This document shows, one piece after another, positions 47,434 through 57,191 of a stretch of 64,000 nucleotides of DNA. Both the position numbers and the translations under genes were made by a program. Position 1 is the first letter of the stretch, and every line of letters starts with the position of its first letter. The stretch is from contig NZ_QGMZ01000012.1 in assembly GCF_003173335.1 (NCBI RefSeq), positions 16,488-80,487 of the forward strand. The letters run 5' to 3'. This stretch comes from Methanospirillum stamsii. Its GTDB lineage: Archaea; Halobacteriota; Methanomicrobia; Methanomicrobiales; Methanospirillaceae. The notes below the pieces were generated by a model. The model did no database searches and was not told the origin of the DNA. It was given only the letters and a program-made list of their open reading frames with translations.

Positions 47434-49659
47434 ATGCCAAATAAAGGCCATATTTTCATAAGGGGTATCGTTCAGGGCGTAGGATTCCGCCCGTTTGTGT
47501 ATGCAAGGGCCATTGCGTACGGAATATCCGGATCAGTGTGGAACAATGGATCAGAAGTCCAAATACAGGCATGGGGAGAGAAGTTCGATGATTTTTTAGA
47601 AGATGTAAAAAAAGGAACTCCTTTATCCGTTATTGATTCAGTTGAAGTCTTCTCTCTGTCTGGCTCCCCGCCACCTGATTTTTCCATCCTGAAAAGTCAT
47701 GACGGGGTAAGATCCGGCCTTATCCCCCCGGACATTGCCACATGTGCGGATTGTGTCCGCGATATTCTAACTTCCGGAGGCAGGTATGAAGGATACTTCG
47801 CTACATCCTGCGTAAACTGCGGGCCCCGGTATTCCATCATTACATCACTTCCGTATGACCGGGAACGCACTGCGATGGATACATTTCCTCCCTGTGAAGC
47901 ATGTTCAAAGGAGTATAGTGATCCTGCCTGCAGGCGTCATCATGCCCAGACCATAGCGTGTACTTCATGCGGTCCTGCTCTCTCTCTTCATTCAAAAACA
48001 GGACAGAACATATCTAAAGACAATCTGATAAGACACACCGCTGAACTACTTGACAATGGCCATATAGTTGCTATCAGAGGAATCGGGGGATTTCATATCG
48101 CCTGTACCGGTGAAGTATCCGGAGAATTAAAACGAAGACTTGGACGGACAAAGCAACCGTTTGCCATAATGGCCCGCAAAGACTGGATCTTGCAGCAAAC
48201 CCGGATATCTCCGGATGAAGAATCACTTCTGCAGAGTGACATCTCACCGATTCTTGTATTGGATAAAAAAAATCCAGCTTCTCTTGAATCAATAAGTAAT
48301 CTCCATACTCTCGGGTGCATGGTGCCGTATACCGGTCTTCATCATCTTCTCTTTACCCACCTGAAAGCACCGTTCTTAATCATGACCAGTGCCAATGCTC
48401 CCGGATACCCTATGCTTACAACACTGGATGAAGCAGTGGAGAAATTATCAGGAACTGTGGACTTTTACCTCACTCATAATCGTGACATCGTCAACCGTTG
48501 TGATGATTCGGTTGTCAGAAAGGGCCATATCATCCGGTTATCAAGGGGTTTTGCACCCAAACGAACAAAAATATTCCTTGGAGATAAGGCTATTCTTGGT
48601 ACCGGTCCGGAACTGAATGCAACCGTAACCCTGTATACAAACGGGTTTTGCATAACATCTCCCCATGTTGGAAATGTCAGGAACCCCGGAACCTACGCAT
48701 ACCTGCAGGAAACTATCAAGTGCCTGAAAAACCTGATGCAACCGGATATTCAGATCATCGCTCATGACCTACATCCGCAATTTCTCTCGACCAGGTATGC
48801 AAAAGAACTCGCAGAAGATATTGGGGCAACACTAGTCCCGGTGCAGCATCATGTCGCCCATATTGTTGCAACGTATCCGGAAGAGTGTATCGGAATCGCC
48901 ATTGACGGGGTGGGATATGGATCAGATGGGACGATATGGGGAGGAGAGGTTTTCCATGGGGCTGCACCTGAATTTTCAAGGGTCGGACATCTGCTACCCG
49001 TCCTAATGCCCGGAGGAGACCTTGCAACTATCTGGCCTGAACGGATGTTATATGGAATTCTTCCGGATGAAGAGACCATTTCATTGTTACATTCCCGAGG
49101 ATGGACAGAACAGGATCTCACAATCTTAGAAAAACAGGTTTCACGAAGGTTTAATACGGCGGTAACTAGCAGCACCGGCAGGGTTCTTGACGCTGCTTCA
49201 GCACTCTTAGGGATATGCAGAAAAAAGACCTATGATGGAGAACCTGCAATGAGACTTGAATCCTTTGCTCATGGAACCACACCAGAAGTCTGGGAGATAC
49301 CCATTGTTAGAATAAACAACGCCGAAGTGCTCGATACTTCCCGCCTCCTTAAAACAGCCTGTGATTTGTATACAAAGAATATATCAGATACCAATGCCAC
49401 CCGGAAGATTGCTGCATCTATCCAGTATAACCTGGCAAGGGGAATCGCTGGTATCGCATGTAATGCTGCTACAAATGCAGGGATTACAAAAATTGCCCTC
49501 TCCGGCGGTGTAGCTTACAATGAAATGATACGAAACACAATCCAGTGCACAGTTCAGGAAAGGGGATACGAACTTGTTATAAACCGGGATATGCCTCTTG
49601 GAGACGGATGCATCTCATTTGGCCAGTGTGTTTATGCTGGAAAAAAAGATATTTTATGA
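47434..49659 (+). CDS. hypF: Carbamoyltransferase HypF (NiFe hydrogenase maturation)
   Basis: 741 residues, full length. Uses carbamoyl phosphate and ATP to make the cyanide ligands of the NiFe hydrogenase active site with HypE. Domains in order: acylphosphatase (GIVQGVGFRPFVYARA, residues 11-26), two zinc-finger blocks (CADCVRDILTSG through CVNCGPRYSI; CEACSKEYSDPACRRHHAQT), a YrdC-like domain (PFAIMARKDW; LSRGFAPKR) and a Kae1-like domain (PVQHHVAHIVA; IAIDGVGYGSDGTIWGGE; LSGGVAYNEMI). Hydrogenotrophic methanogens need this for several hydrogenases. No other hyp gene is adjacent. Confidence 0.97.
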   Translation: MPNKGHIFIRGIVQGVGFRPFVYARAIAYGISGSVWNNGSEVQIQAWGEKFDDFLEDVKKGTPLSVIDSVEVFSLSGSPPPDFSILKSHDGVRSGLIPPDIATCADCVRDILTSGGRYEGYFATSCVNCGPRYSIITSLPYDRERTAMDTFPPCEACSKEYSDPACRRHHAQTIACTSCGPALSLHSKTGQNISKDNLIRHTAELLDNGHIVAIRGIGGFHIACTGEVSGELKRRLGRTKQPFAIMARKDWILQQTRISPDEESLLQSDISPILVLDKKNPASLESISNLHTLGCMVPYTGLHHLLFTHLKAPFLIMTSANAPGYPMLTTLDEAVEKLSGTVDFYLTHNRDIVNRCDDSVVRKGHIIRLSRGFAPKRTKIFLGDKAILGTGPELNATVTLYTNGFCITSPHVGNVRNPGTYAYLQETIKCLKNLMQPDIQIIAHDLHPQFLSTRYAKELAEDIGATLVPVQHHVAHIVATYPEECIGIAIDGVGYGSDGTIWGGEVFHGAAPEFSRVGHLLPVLMPGGDLATIWPERMLYGILPDEETISLLHSRGWTEQDLTILEKQVSRRFNTAVTSSTGRVLDAASALLGICRKKTYDGEPAMRLESFAHGTTPEVWEIPIVRINNAEVLDTSRLLKTACDLYTKNISDTNATRKIAASIQYNLARGIAGIACNAATNAGITKIALSGGVAYNEMIRNTIQCTVQERGYELVINRDMPLGDGCISFGQCVYAGKKDIL

Positions 49660-50778
49660 TGCTTCTTTCAGCATTACTTTTGGAATCAGCTTAATTTCTC
49701 CCGGACGGATCGTGACCGATACGGTCTTATTCAGATATCCCTCTTTTTCAAAGGTTAATGAGCGTGATCCTGCCGGAACGATAAGGGTTGCCGGTGTCAT
49801 TCCAAGATACAGTTCACCCATGTTAATCTCTGCACCGGAGGGCTTCGAGGTAACCATTACAAATCCTGATGGACCGACGGGATAATCCCCGACTACCCGT
49901 ATCAGTTCAGGTTTTTGTTCGATGGATGAAAGGTTCCCCTTTGTTACCTCAAGAGTTACCGTATACCTTCCGATTCCTCCATACACATGAGTCGGGTTCT
50001 GGAGTGTTGAAAGAGTACCGTCACCAAAGTCCCATTTCCACTTTTTCGGACTACCGGTAGAATAATCAGTAAAGTTCACCGCCAGTGGGGGAACTCCTGT
50101 CATGGGCATCGCAGTAAATGATGCCTTGAGTGTTTCTGTATCGGGAGTATGAGTAGGTTCGATAGTCGGCTCTGCGGTCGGTTCAACCGTCGGAGTTACT
50201 GTCGGAGTTACTGTCGGAACGATGGTTGTCGGGACGGTTGTTGGTTCTGAAGTAGGCTCACTTGTCGGAGTCACCGTTGGAGTTGCCGTAGGCGTTACCG
50301 TCGGTGTTACTGTTCCCACCGTGATTGTGGAGCCTGAGACGGTTGCGTCAATCGGACTTCCCGAATCATCAGTTAATTCAGATATTGCGATCTCCATCTC
50401 TGTAAAGCCTTCAGCAAGTCCGGTTATTTCCAGATTTGCAAGGATGGTATTGAGTGCCCCTGCTGTAACCGCATCATTCAGATCGACTGCAACAAGAGTA
50501 ATTTCTGAGGTGGGAGGATCAGGTGACTTAGAATTCATCACAAAGGCAGATGGCCAGTTTACCTTCGTCACCTGTGCAATACCCCCAGGATTAAAACTGA
50601 TTTCAAGCATATATCCAGCTAATCCGTTCGTTGCTTCATCAAGCATCAGATCAAGGGTTCCTGTTGAACCTGAAGAAGCAAGACCCAGATCTGTTCCGGA
50701 TAACACCGCTCCTTCAACTGAAAGTCCTGAAATGAGGAACAGACAGAATACGGCGATGATATAATGTAATTTTGTCAT
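49654..50778 (-). CDS. Secreted cohesin-like / PKD / PEGA protein
   Basis: 374 residues from ATG at 50778 (AGGTG seven bases upstream; the ATG at 50784 nearly touches it). Signal sequence (YIIAVFCLFLISGLSVEG), then a cohesin-like module (about 25-150; TLDLMLDEATNGLAGYMLEI, ITLVAVDLNDAVTAGA, ISELTDDSGSPIDATV), a Thr/Pro-rich linker of about 65 residues, one PKD domain (KKWKWDFGDGTLSTLQNPTH) and one PEGA domain (SKPSGAEINMGELYLGMTP). There is no membrane anchor. It is a paralogue of the next gene upstream. Probably part of a secreted or surface protein complex in which the cohesin-like module is a docking site. Its 3' end overlaps hypF by 6 bp. Confidence 0.85.
   Translation of the reverse strand: MTKLHYIIAVFCLFLISGLSVEGAVLSGTDLGLASSGSTGTLDLMLDEATNGLAGYMLEISFNPGGIAQVTKVNWPSAFVMNSKSPDPPTSEITLVAVDLNDAVTAGALNTILANLEITGLAEGFTEMEIAISELTDDSGSPIDATVSGSTITVGTVTPTVTPTATPTVTPTSEPTSEPTTVPTTIVPTVTPTVTPTVEPTAEPTIEPTHTPDTETLKASFTAMPMTGVPPLAVNFTDYSTGSPKKWKWDFGDGTLSTLQNPTHVYGGIGRYTVTLEVTKGNLSSIEQKPELIRVVGDYPVGPSGFVMVTSKPSGAEINMGELYLGMTPATLIVPAGSRSLTFEKEGYLNKTVSVTIRPGEIKLIPKVMLKEAS
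50148..50318. repeat. Low-complexity Thr/Pro linker repeat
   Basis: Imperfect tandem copies of a GTCGGAGTTACT-like unit (plus strand) encode a TPTVTPT/SEPT-type spacer between the cohesin-like and PKD modules. Likely a flexible, possibly O-glycosylated linker, and prone to length change. Confidence 0.7.
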
Positions 50779-50850
50779 ATCCATTCACCTGTCCTTACCA
50801 ATGAGTATGATGGCATGGAAAGTTCATTGAAAAATATTGGTTGAATCGGA

Positions 50851-52266
50851 TCAGGGATACTGAACATATTCAACCGTCCTGTTCAGGGGGAAATACGGCT
50901 CCTCAAAATGATAAGTCTGAATCACTGCAAGGCCGTTCTTCACTTCAATGGTATCATTCCAGGGTTCATACCCTTCTTTCTTTAACGTCAGGTTATGAGT
51001 GCCTACCCCAAGATTCATTATCATAATGTCTGTCTTTCCAACCGTGGTGTTGTCAACGATAACATCAACAAGTTCCGGATAGGAAACAATGTATGCAGCT
51101 CCGGTCTTTGGTGGATCGGCAGACAACTTACCTATCTCTGCGAGATGAGGCATCATCTCAAAACCGGAGATAAACGTAGGGAGCACATTATCAAGAACTG
51201 TCACCGGAGATACTACATCATAATATCCCTCTTTATGAAGTCTGAGTTGATAATCACGAGTCGTAAGATTGGTGAGAAGCACCGGAGTAACACCCTGATA
51301 TGCATTATTCAGGTATACTTCAGCCCCTTCAGGAACTGAAAAGATTGTCACATTATTTTTTGCTCCCCGGGTTGGAAGAGCCATCGGTTTTACGGTGATG
51401 AAATCAGACTTGGTTGTAATATTTGAATACGCACTGTTTGAGGCATTGAGTGTTACCGTATAAACACCTGGAATCCGGTAAATGTGCTGTGGATTTTGGA
51501 GCGGCGAGGTATTGTCACTTGAACCGTCTCCAAAGTTCCACAAAAATTTGCTCGGGTAACCTGATGAGTTGTCAGTGAAAAAAACCGTCATCGGAGCTGA
51601 ACCTTCCTTTAATTGAGCAGAAAAATCTGCAACAACAGTCGGAACCGGGGTCGGAGTTACGATGACGGCAATATCATTATTTTTCGGTTGTTCTGTTACT
51701 TTCGGTTGAGTCGGAACCGGCGTTGGAACAGGAGTTGTTACAGGTGTTGTAGATTCAGGCGGTGGAGTCTGAACCGGAACTATGCTATTATCCAGGCCTC
51801 CCACACTGATTGTTGCATTCGTTATCTCAACCGGTATCGGATTTCCATTGTCGTCAGTAATCTCTGAAATTTCCAGAGAAAGGGTTGTTGATCCCTCTGA
51901 CAGACCTTCAAGGGTAAATGTGCATACCGGTACAGAGGTAGCACCTGCTTCCACCTTCATGTTCAGGTCCACCGCAGAAACCAAAATTGTCTCTCCCGGA
52001 GTTCCCTCTACGACTTTTATCGAAGCCCATTCAGGCATCGATACTGACGATATTCGTGCAATTCCATCCGGAGAAAGAGATGTGGTAAATTTGTATCCGG
52101 ATACTCCAGTTACAGCCGAATCAAGGATGATCGGCATGTCAGTTTTTTGTCCGATTGTACTGATTTGAACATCCTCAAGAGTGATTTTCTCAGCACTCCC
52201 TGCTCCACACAGAAACAGGGCCACCATACACAGAGTCAGGATACTTGTTATAAACTTGATTTTCAT
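50851..52266 (-). CDS. Secreted cohesin-like / PKD / double PEGA protein
   Basis: 471 residues from ATG at 52266, six bases after AGGTG; an in-frame GTG at 52275 overlaps that site. Signal sequence (FITSILTLCMVALFLCGAGS), a cohesin-like module (ISTIGQKTDMPIILDSAVTG; ILVSAVDLNMKVEAGA; ISEITDDNGNPIPVEI), a Pro/Thr linker, a PKD domain (SKFLWNFGDGSSDNTSPLQ) and two PEGA domains (SVPEGAEVYLNNAYQGVTPV; ELVDVIVDNTTVGKTDIM). The cohesin-like modules of this and the downstream protein align block by block, so the pair arose by duplication. No C-terminal anchor. It begins 18 bp after the stop of the dockerin protein gene. Confidence 0.85.
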   Translation of the reverse strand: MKIKFITSILTLCMVALFLCGAGSAEKITLEDVQISTIGQKTDMPIILDSAVTGVSGYKFTTSLSPDGIARISSVSMPEWASIKVVEGTPGETILVSAVDLNMKVEAGATSVPVCTFTLEGLSEGSTTLSLEISEITDDNGNPIPVEITNATISVGGLDNSIVPVQTPPPESTTPVTTPVPTPVPTQPKVTEQPKNNDIAVIVTPTPVPTVVADFSAQLKEGSAPMTVFFTDNSSGYPSKFLWNFGDGSSDNTSPLQNPQHIYRIPGVYTVTLNASNSAYSNITTKSDFITVKPMALPTRGAKNNVTIFSVPEGAEVYLNNAYQGVTPVLLTNLTTRDYQLRLHKEGYYDVVSPVTVLDNVLPTFISGFEMMPHLAEIGKLSADPPKTGAAYIVSYPELVDVIVDNTTVGKTDIMIMNLGVGTHNLTLKKEGYEPWNDTIEVKNGLAVIQTYHFEEPYFPLNRTVEYVQYP

Positions 52267-52284
52267 GAGATTCACCTGCTTTTA

Positions 52285-55200
52285 TCACCATATTCGGTTG
52301 AAATACTTAACAATGTCATCAGTATCGATAACATTATTATTGTTATAATCAAATGGCGGAACCGGCATTCCGGCAAAGCCGGTATCAACCCAGGTATTAA
52401 AGAAAACCGTCACATCATTGGTATTCACAACACCATTTCCATCAAAGTCATCAATGAGCCCGTCATGTTCCCCTGCCGGCCAGATGTCAGTCGGAGGATT
52501 CGATTGTCCCGGCAGAACACTGACCTCATATACATGAATATCCGCAGGAACATTTCCGGTAAGACTCATGTAACTTGATCCATACTGGGCCGAAGAGGAA
52601 CTCACATTAAAGGAAAGTTTCGCATCACCAGTCGAACTACCGACAAGGCTGATATTTCCAAGGGAAATATTTCTTGAACCAGGAGGTACCGACCCGCTGT
52701 ATAAAAGCCCTGAAAGGGTAATTGAGTCATATGTCGGACTCACCGTATATGCAAAGTCATCCACCCAGGAAGGCTCTGTCGCCCAGTTTCGGATTTTTGC
52801 ATGGGCAGTAGAGTTCATATCAAGTTTTACTTTGTAGGAAGAGAGCCCGTAATCAGCTTTATTAAGCAGAATGTTCACAATCCGGTAATTTGGATCCCCG
52901 GTCATAAGAGTGACATTCTGTGGAACAAAACTGATATCCCCACTCGTATCAGCCGCGTTAATATTTACCATAACGAGGGGACTTACCTTTGTTGCGCCAT
53001 ATTTATTTTCCACTATAAGCTGAACTGGCCAAACGGCAGTACTTCCATACGAGTGAGTAACAGACGGAGAACCTGATGTGACCGTGCCATCTCCGAAGTC
53101 CCATGTCCAGTTGATGGGATTCCCGGATGAATGATCCGTAAACAGGATACTCTGTCCCACGATACCAGTGGTGGGTTCTGCGGTGAAATTCGCAATTAAC
53201 GGAGGATATACCCCGATATAATTAGTATACAGTCCTCCGGAATAGCCCCAGTCATAGCTGTTATTAAACACATCAAGATGTGGGGTGTAATCCCCTATTG
53301 TGTAATACAGATGCGATGTATTGAAATAACTGTTATCAGCGGGCCACCAACTCATTCTGGTCTGGGTTGTGGTATTAGCGACTCCATCTCCAAATTTCCA
53401 TACTGCCTGGTCAATAAGTGTTCCATCAAAGGTATCTCCAAGGAAGGTCACATTCAGTACTGCAGTCCCATTTACCGGATTAGGAGAGTTGGGGGGCACA
53501 TTATTCCCAAATATTATTTTGGGAGTCATATTCCCATTAACGGTGATGTAATCCGTATTATTTGCATGTGCAGACGGACCACAGGCAGAACCTGCTGTAA
53601 GATTTACGGTATAAATTCCTGCAGATGTGTAAATATGATATGGATTCTTGCTTGTTGTATTCGTACCACCATCACCAAATTCCCAAATATAGGATGTTGG
53701 AACTCCATCAGATCCGTCAGTAAACTGGACACCCAATGGAGCGGTACCGGTTAATGGTGAAGCAGTGAATCCTGCAGTTACGTTCCCGCTAACGATAACA
53801 TATCCAGCTCTTGAATATGAATCTAAACCTGCAATATTTGATGTTGTCAGGGTGACCGTGTAGGTTCCAGGAAACACAAAGGTGTGTATTGGATTCTTTT
53901 CTGTTACGTTGTTAGTATTATCTCCAAAGTTCCATTGCCATGCTGTTGGCTCTCCATAAGAGGGATTAATCGGAGAAATGTCAGTAAATTGAACTGTTAA
54001 AGGTGCACATCCAATCCGGGCGGTACTATTTACAAACCTTGCTAGTGGTTTCTTGAGTACCCTCAGGTTTTTGGATCCCCGGACATTCGTGTTGTTATCA
54101 CAACAGGTCCCGGATGGAGCGGTCATATTAACGGTAAATGTTCCGTTTTTGGTAAAGACATGATGAGTTTTCTGTCCGGTCTGGTTTAATGAACCGTCAC
54201 CAAACTGCCATTCGTATGAAGCCGGAGTATAATTCAAAGCCCATCCATCAAAGGTAATATCAGTATTATACGGAACGTCTATGATCTCTGGAGTGTTGTT
54301 ATAGCCTGCGACGGTGAAATTGGCACTGATATCATCTCTGCAGAATGTAATCCTCGTCGGATCACTGGTCAGGACGCTTGTATACGTATATAACGTGAGG
54401 GTTGCCAGGTATGAACCCGGATCGGTATAATTATGAGAAACAACCATCGGAGTAGAACCGGAATCAAATATCTTCCCATCTCCGAAGTTCCAGATCCTAT
54501 TCAGAATGTTTCCTGTTCCGGTTGTTGTTTCGGTAAAGGTAACCGTCAGATTCGGATCACCCGTTCCACATGTAGGAGTTGCAGTAAAGGAAGGATGTAA
54601 GGAAGACTGTCCGAATTTCAGGACAAAGGCATCAAAGCTACCGGAATAACTACCGTTGAATTTCCCACCATCATAATCCCAACCCCAGTATGTTGTCTGG
54701 TTAATCCACTTGTAAACAGGAAATGCCTCACTTTCACAGTCTACACCACAGACAAGGTTTTGCATGGTTGGCGAACTGGTATATCCGGTCACATAACTGG
54801 TATTACCATCAGGCGATATGGCAACTCCATGGCTGACATCATCACGATACCCACCAAAGAGTGTTGAGGACAGAGCAGATCTTCCATCACTTTTTATTAC
54901 CGTAAGGAAACCATCCTGGCCACCGGATGCCTGTTTTATGGGATCTACAAGACCGCTTCGAGGAATCTGTGATGAACGGCTATATCCGGTCACATGTGCC
55001 CTGAAGGAAGAGTCAACCTTGATATCATATCCCCAGTCATCCTTGGTCCCTCCAAGATAAGTTGAGTAAACAAGCCCTTCTCCTTCAGAATTGAATTTTG
55101 TGACAAATGCATCTTTTTCAAAGTAGTCGTATGGCCATCCTTTCACGGTCTGCATGGCAAGGTTGGTCACCGGGAAATCAGTTGAAGCGGTTGCACCGGT

Positions 55201-56877
55201 TACATAGGCGCTCATTGCCGAATCAACCGCGACCGCCTGACCATAATCATGACCAGTGGTACCACCAAGATAGGTTGCGTAAAGTGGGGGAATTCCTGCC
55301 TGGAAGTTCATCTTAAAGAGGAATGCATCCTGGCCACCTTTCAGAGACTTCTGGTAACCCGGCACACCTGAAGGCAGGAGGTTGGATGACGTGGTTGTCC
55401 CGATAACATAGGCCATTCCCTGTCCATCCACCGTGATTCCATTCCCGGAATCCTGGCCTGAACCGGAGATATATGTTGAATATTCAAGTGTCTGTCCGGT
55501 TGGACTGATTTTCACCGCAAAAGCATCACCCATTACTGCATCAGGGTTCGGTGCTGTCTGGTAGGCATTCGGCGTAACCGGGAAATTTTTCTCAAGTGCC
55601 TTGTAGGGGCTGTTTCCAACCGTCTGACCGGTCAGGTACACAGCATTGAGACTGTCAAGAGCAATATCATTGGCCTGATCTGCAAAGTTACCCCCGATAT
55701 AATCGGACCAGTAAATCACCCCTCCGGTCGGATTCAGTTTTACAACAAAGGCATCGTTTGAGCCATGAAGAGCCCCTCCGTATGCAAAGGGAAGCATACA
55801 TGGGAAGTCCTCTGAGAAGGTATCTCCGGTCACATAGATTGAGCCAACCGGATCAACAGCAATTCCTCGACCAAAATCAGACTTTGACCCACCAAGATAG
55901 GTTGAGAAATCAATCGTTGCATTACCGGTTGTTTCATTTACAATAATTTTCGTAATAAAAGCATCACGGCTGTTATGACAATATGACCCGTTATATTTCA
56001 TGAACGCAGTATTGATGATAATCGGATCTTCCAGCGGGAAATTACATGAAGAAGTATACCCCGTGACAAATACATCACCGTTTGCATCCCGGGCAATATC
56101 CATACCATAGTCTTCCAGGCTTCCCCCAAGAAGCGTGGAGTATTCAAGAGAAGGATCAATTACCAGCGGATAGGCGGGATCAAAATCCCCAATGTCATAT
56201 CCTACTTCTCCATTCTCTAATATCCGATAGGAAGATTCAACCTCAACCTGGGTTCCATTGATATCCTGGTATGAATATGGTGCAAGTTCGGTAAGGTTTC
56301 CAAATGATGTTGAAACCATAAGAGAGCCATCATCAGCAATAGAAAGACCATCTGATCCTCCATATACCAGCCGGATTGCGTCCGGATTTGCACCTTCCTT
56401 GAGGACAAATTCACGTTTCAGGACACCATTCTTTCCGGTGTAGGTAAGATTTATCCCGGGAAGAATATCCAGGTATCTGATTCCCCCATACCAGGGGACG
56501 TATTGTTGCCAGTCTGACTCGTTTCTGCCAATAAGAAAATTCGCATAACCCGGAAGCTTATCAAAAGCTTCAACAGAAACGTTCTTTTGGGCACCTGCAA
56601 CCGTCACAATTACCGGTGATGAAATGTTTTCTTCACATTCCTCACATTCTGACGGTCCATTGACTAAAAGAGCATCCCGGGTAAAATCAAACGAAAATTT
56701 GGCTGATTTCACCTGATAAAGAATGTCTTCATGTGCCTGTCCGGCGTTTTCTATAAACTGCACCTGATGATCGGAAATATCAGGAATAGTACTCTCCTGA
56801 ATATCTGCCATTCCCAGGCTGCAACATAGTATACACAAGAGCGCAGTAAAGACTGCACATATAATGATCCGGTTCAT
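52285..56877 (-). CDS. Giant secreted SBBP-propeller / PKD / cohesin-like / dockerin protein
   Basis: 1530 residues with a signal sequence. N-terminal domain (about 30-240) of the type that precedes SBBP repeats (VQFIENAGQAHEDILYQVKS). Seven SBBP repeats follow (roughly 245-700), each with a (S/A)T-Y/L-L-G-G...D...VTG pattern, e.g. STLLGGSLEDYGMDIARDA and ATYLGGTTGHDYGQAVAVD: a complete seven-bladed propeller. Then about six PKD-like domains (710-1315; IWNFGDGK, WQFGDGS, WNFGDNTN, WEFGDGGT, WKFGDGVA, WDFGDGTV), a cohesin-like module (about 1325-1455) and a type I dockerin at the end with two calcium loops, DFDGNGVVNTNDVTVFFN and DYNNNNVIDTDDIVKYFN. Ribosome site AGGA precedes the ATG. First gene of the three-gene surface operon. 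Confidence 0.88.
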   Translation of the reverse strand: MNRIIICAVFTALLCILCCSLGMADIQESTIPDISDHQVQFIENAGQAHEDILYQVKSAKFSFDFTRDALLVNGPSECEECEENISSPVIVTVAGAQKNVSVEAFDKLPGYANFLIGRNESDWQQYVPWYGGIRYLDILPGINLTYTGKNGVLKREFVLKEGANPDAIRLVYGGSDGLSIADDGSLMVSTSFGNLTELAPYSYQDINGTQVEVESSYRILENGEVGYDIGDFDPAYPLVIDPSLEYSTLLGGSLEDYGMDIARDANGDVFVTGYTSSCNFPLEDPIIINTAFMKYNGSYCHNSRDAFITKIIVNETTGNATIDFSTYLGGSKSDFGRGIAVDPVGSIYVTGDTFSEDFPCMLPFAYGGALHGSNDAFVVKLNPTGGVIYWSDYIGGNFADQANDIALDSLNAVYLTGQTVGNSPYKALEKNFPVTPNAYQTAPNPDAVMGDAFAVKISPTGQTLEYSTYISGSGQDSGNGITVDGQGMAYVIGTTTSSNLLPSGVPGYQKSLKGGQDAFLFKMNFQAGIPPLYATYLGGTTGHDYGQAVAVDSAMSAYVTGATASTDFPVTNLAMQTVKGWPYDYFEKDAFVTKFNSEGEGLVYSTYLGGTKDDWGYDIKVDSSFRAHVTGYSRSSQIPRSGLVDPIKQASGGQDGFLTVIKSDGRSALSSTLFGGYRDDVSHGVAISPDGNTSYVTGYTSSPTMQNLVCGVDCESEAFPVYKWINQTTYWGWDYDGGKFNGSYSGSFDAFVLKFGQSSLHPSFTATPTCGTGDPNLTVTFTETTTGTGNILNRIWNFGDGKIFDSGSTPMVVSHNYTDPGSYLATLTLYTYTSVLTSDPTRITFCRDDISANFTVAGYNNTPEIIDVPYNTDITFDGWALNYTPASYEWQFGDGSLNQTGQKTHHVFTKNGTFTVNMTAPSGTCCDNNTNVRGSKNLRVLKKPLARFVNSTARIGCAPLTVQFTDISPINPSYGEPTAWQWNFGDNTNNVTEKNPIHTFVFPGTYTVTLTTSNIAGLDSYSRAGYVIVSGNVTAGFTASPLTGTAPLGVQFTDGSDGVPTSYIWEFGDGGTNTTSKNPYHIYTSAGIYTVNLTAGSACGPSAHANNTDYITVNGNMTPKIIFGNNVPPNSPNPVNGTAVLNVTFLGDTFDGTLIDQAVWKFGDGVANTTTQTRMSWWPADNSYFNTSHLYYTIGDYTPHLDVFNNSYDWGYSGGLYTNYIGVYPPLIANFTAEPTTGIVGQSILFTDHSSGNPINWTWDFGDGTVTSGSPSVTHSYGSTAVWPVQLIVENKYGATKVSPLVMVNINAADTSGDISFVPQNVTLMTGDPNYRIVNILLNKADYGLSSYKVKLDMNSTAHAKIRNWATEPSWVDDFAYTVSPTYDSITLSGLLYSGSVPPGSRNISLGNISLVGSSTGDAKLSFNVSSSSAQYGSSYMSLTGNVPADIHVYEVSVLPGQSNPPTDIWPAGEHDGLIDDFDGNGVVNTNDVTVFFNTWVDTGFAGMPVPPFDYNNNNVIDTDDIVKYFNRIW
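52288..52460 (-). other. Dockerin module (C-terminus of the 1530-residue protein)
   Basis: Two duplicated EF-hand-like loops with Asp/Asn at positions 1, 3, 5 and Asp at 12 (DFDGNGVVNTND; DYNNNNVIDTDD), each followed by a helix with the FFN/YFN ending, separated by about 20 residues. This is the canonical dockerin arrangement that binds cohesin with calcium. Confidence 0.85.
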
Positions 56878-57191
56878 TGCATCCTAACCCCCAGTCCACG
56901 TATTGACCCCATGGTAAAACTCCCGCATCTTTTCCAGATACCGATTCTATGAAATTTTCTGCCATTACATAAATCGATCATCTGGTGCAGGGTCAGTTCT
57001 CCAGAAAGACACCTGTTTTATGCCATGTACAATATGACAAGGATGTTTTTTATTGACGTATAATATTTTCTAAAAAATATTAGAGAATCTGATTCATATT
57101 AAGAAAAAAAAGGTTCAAAAATGAGAAACTTCAAAACAAAAAAACAAGAGAATTTGAAATGATTTGCCGAATAAAACAATTAAAATAAAAA
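56878..57191. other. AT-rich intergenic region between lysS and the surface operon
   Basis: 314 bp. Just after the lysS stop the minus strand is T-rich (TTTTTATTTT), which should end lysS transcription; the remainder must carry the promoter of the dockerin protein gene. TATA-like AATATTTT sequence is present near 57060-57085. No gene or RNA recognised. Confidence 0.5.

Noticed and set aside
50148..50318. Linker repeat as a CRISPR or minisatellite of special function
   Set aside because: It is in frame and encodes a Thr/Pro spacer; ordinary low-complexity coding sequence.
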